Shown here one piece after another: positions 63,301 to 64,000 of a stretch of DNA of 64,000 bases (within the stretch, counting starts at the first letter, position 1; each line of letters begins with the position of its first letter). The position numbers and the translations under genes are program-made. This stretch comes from Desmodesmus armatus (Eukaryota; Chlorophyta; Chlorophyceae; Sphaeropleales; Scenedesmaceae). Location of the stretch: NCBI GenBank assembly GCA_007449985.2, contig VIIQ02000078.1:62001-126000 (forward strand), in the 5' to 3' direction. A model generated the notes under the pieces. It did not search any database and was not told the DNA's origin. It saw only the letters and a program-made list of their open reading frames with translations.

Positions 63301-64000
63301 ACAGAGGACTTGCCGCTGCCATGTGTCAGGGGTTGTTGCTGCCCCGCAAACCAACACACATCACCAGTGCTTACCTGAATAGGCTTGCCTGAATTTGAGC
63401 GCCGCACTCCCACAAACTCCCCCTTGCTGTCGTAGAAGGTGATAGTGTCCAGGTCATGGGCCAGCACTGCAAGTGGAGCAGCAAGATTGCAAATACATGT
63501 GTGAGGGCGACTGGCCAAGCAGTATGGTGGTGTGTGCTACTCTGCCTTGCTTTCATACATGGTGATGGTGTCGGGGTCATGGGCTATCACTACAGGCAAG
63601 GCATGCACCAGCAGAGATGCAAAACATATTCAGGTTTTTATTGGGGTTGGGCTGCCTTTCTGTCCTTGCCCTTCTGCCTCTCTGTCCTGAGTGGAGGTAT
63701 AATATGAGCAATTCAGAAAGGGAATGCATTAGCACGAGAATATGCCATGTATGCTTAGTGAGCAGCATATCAGTGACAAGTAGGGTTTGTGACCAGCAGG
63801 GTGAGTGACCAGGATTATTAGTCACCAACTAACACTTACGTGAGATGCCGCGTGGCGGCCGGCCATCTCCTGGAGGCAGCTCCAACGGCAAAAAGGTAGC
63901 ATACAGCTTCGAGCCCTTCGGCACTCCAGGCTTCCCCTCTAGCGACGCAAACGGCAAGCTGAACGAGCGCTGAGGGAGCCGCGTATTGCTGTTGCTCGAC
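57318..64000 (-). CDS. CCS1: Cytochrome c biogenesis protein Ccs1 (ResB-like), C-terminal part
   Basis: Four exons are visible: 63840 to beyond 64000, 63375-63466, 57833-57976 and 57318-57470, in phase, ending at TAA 57318. Ccs1 works with CcsA in thylakoids to deliver and ligate heme to plastid c-type cytochromes. Diagnostic segments are KGSKLYATFLPLELP, HDLDTITFYDSKGEFVGVRR, VENIIGSTGLELKADPGVP, VYAGFGALMITTLISYISHS (last membrane segment) and VWALQQGPNVYVVGRSN, followed by LFEQELDSAIDAVPEVQ and an Ala-rich tail. The N-terminal membrane segments lie outside the window. No frame errors are seen in these exons. The intron between 57976 and 63375 holds relic exon edges and a PAT-type retrotransposon. 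Confidence 0.92.
58060..58745 (-). repeat. Six relic heads of CCS1 exon 57833-57976
   Basis: The acceptor and VEGLNIVVENI are repeated near 58071, 58187, 58319, 58466, 58579 and 58698, at steps of about 113-147 bases. The 58440-58505 copy extends into GSTGLELK. All lie upstream of the intact exon in gene sense. Confidence 0.9.
58661..58683 (+). repeat. Short telomere-like repeat
   Basis: Three units TTTAGGG, TTTAGGGG and TTTAGGGG stand inside one CCS1 relic unit. Sister units at 58155 and 58545 have only a single TTTGAGGGG-like stretch there. Confidence 0.8.
59230..59571 (+). CDS. Hypothetical ORF of the PAT element, possibly end of gag
   Basis: An open frame ending SSSSAGAGRP-stop lies before the RT frame, where DIRS-like elements carry gag. 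I see no zinc knuckle or other family signature. It has no clear ATG near its start, so it may be part of a longer disrupted frame. Confidence 0.4.
   Translation: MARSAVAMLRAQGEPSHLTWQLGQLINQHVSLQSPAGDIQQQPEYLGMVWQMITPAAEWVVLPLCGWEKLPADPKELREGADSNLLLTTCLVTANALYSGDEGSSSSAGAGRP
59793..61724 (+). CDS. DIRS-type reverse transcriptase / RNase H polyprotein
   Basis: This is an open frame of about 640 codons. Reverse transcriptase: LVVNLKHSNKFNV, ADMQDAFYQVPLHPSARDYF, CLPFGWNNSPYYFTKV and the catalytic LDDF (PYLDDFLFLF). RNase H: LFVDASDLGWGAV, NQKEMRAVRYAL, LFEDNTVTQSV and SNLADAPSRF. The C-terminus (LDLFAADSNTQLPLFFS, YACPPFNSSVLL, VVPCWPAQPWFHEL) matches the conserved tail of DIRS/Ngaro-type polyproteins. 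The frame has no internal stop. The first codon given is GTG, and no good ATG precedes the RT core, so the true start is uncertain; fusion or frameshift from an upstream frame is possible. Confidence 0.85.
   Translation: MRQSLARHRGLPTVVSWLQHGVPVEWRGGRPPPPFYKKPLPSTHSQRQWWLHTEAPRFVKLGVLTQLDARPDHCSNAFCVPKGETWRLVVNLKHSNKFNVAHKCRFETLRMLQRYDLANAWAVKADMQDAFYQVPLHPSARDYFCFEFASCYYRINCLPFGWNNSPYYFTKVTRPFVAHLRAPFHTPVPPGCMYPSPSGGLARTGCRVLPYLDDFLFLFPDPESAAAGAQWILSLMYWLGFTPHPKKSVWQPCQQLEHLGLTVDLAAGTFAVPPAKVARLARLAKGLIVSAKLNKRLVPKRDLASFCGYAQSVRLAVMPANLFLRALYVDCSSVKGWGGDVRLSRQSFRDLEWWCQIPEQHLVSPIRLRPAAIDLFVDASDLGWGAVIPDLAESPDSVASGRWSVEEQCMHINQKEMRAVRYALLSYAPLVRDRVVRLFEDNTVTQSVLGRFASRSAALMAEYRLLWAVLDSLHVHLQVVRVSSESNLADAPSRFVDHGDFQLHPRIFCALNTLWGPHTLDLFAADSNTQLPLFFSMHRCPGSSGANAFLQPWHGHNAYACPPFNSSVLLQLAQKVREDRATVTVVVPCWPAQPWFHELMLMAKDSMYLPNATFIAGPSGQAHLPSQHWRIMAIRIEHGGFGL
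61921..62390 (+). repeat. Tandem ~155-base repeats in the PAT element
   Basis: GTGATGCGGCC starts units at 61921, 62073 and 62234 (steps 152 and 161). Each contains TATGGCAGCGCGCCTCTG-like and GCGTTGCGGTGTGC segments. A more diverged unit may precede, from about 61780. They lie between the RT frame and B1, where a recombinase gene might be expected. Confidence 0.8.
63545..63600 (-). repeat. Relic head of CCS1 exon 63375-63466
   Basis: A degenerate copy (AHDPDTITMYESK in translation) of the exon's first half lies about 80 bases upstream in gene sense of the intact exon. Confidence 0.7.

Overview
The window is nuclear DNA of a green alga. It carries spliced plant-type genes with GT-AG introns, plastid proteins (Ccs1, plastid-type pyruvate kinase), alanine and glutamine runs encoded by CAG/GCA repeats, and TGTAA near several stop codons. 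It also holds a DIRS/PAT-type retrotransposon of the kind known from Volvox (kangaroo) and Chlamydomonas (TOC3). A chlorophycean is most likely; I cannot name the species.

Layout: 1-4600 no gene recognised. 4601-7710 (-) response regulator. 7711-10892 spacer with a 66-G run and copies of the next gene's end. 10893-15063 (-) Nudix hydrolase, 7 exons. 16098-32359 (+) plastid-type pyruvate kinase, 18 exons. 33468-35383 (-) F-box-like/LRR protein. 36063-37062 and 37639-39775 (+) two decayed paralogues. 42174-47484 (-) epsilon-COP, 7 exons. 48090-52649 (+) coilin, 5 exons. 54391-56690 (-) a truncated LINE. 57318 to the right edge (-) the C-terminal half of CCS1, with a 4.35-kb PAT-type retrotransposon (58881-63227) in one intron. 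Nudix/pyruvate kinase and epsilon-COP/coilin are divergent pairs. The genes are housekeeping genes of different compartments (nucleus, Golgi, plastid, cytosol) and form no common pathway.

The most striking property is shared by all five intron-rich genes. Their introns hold many degenerate tandem copies of exon edges, with splice sites attached and long G or C runs between them. The copies obey a polarity rule: copies of an exon's head with its acceptor lie upstream of the intact exon, and copies of its tail with its donor lie downstream. Introns therefore appear to grow by repeated local tandem duplication across exon borders, and splicing hides the result. One exon edge in the pyruvate kinase gene has about 16 such copies arranged as a higher-order repeat.

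Exon models were built from splice sites, phase and family similarity. The reading frame is broken in several genes, nearly always by one missing base in a short homopolymer. I read this mainly as consensus error rather than gene death, except where true nonsense codons occur (the third LRR copy and the LINE).
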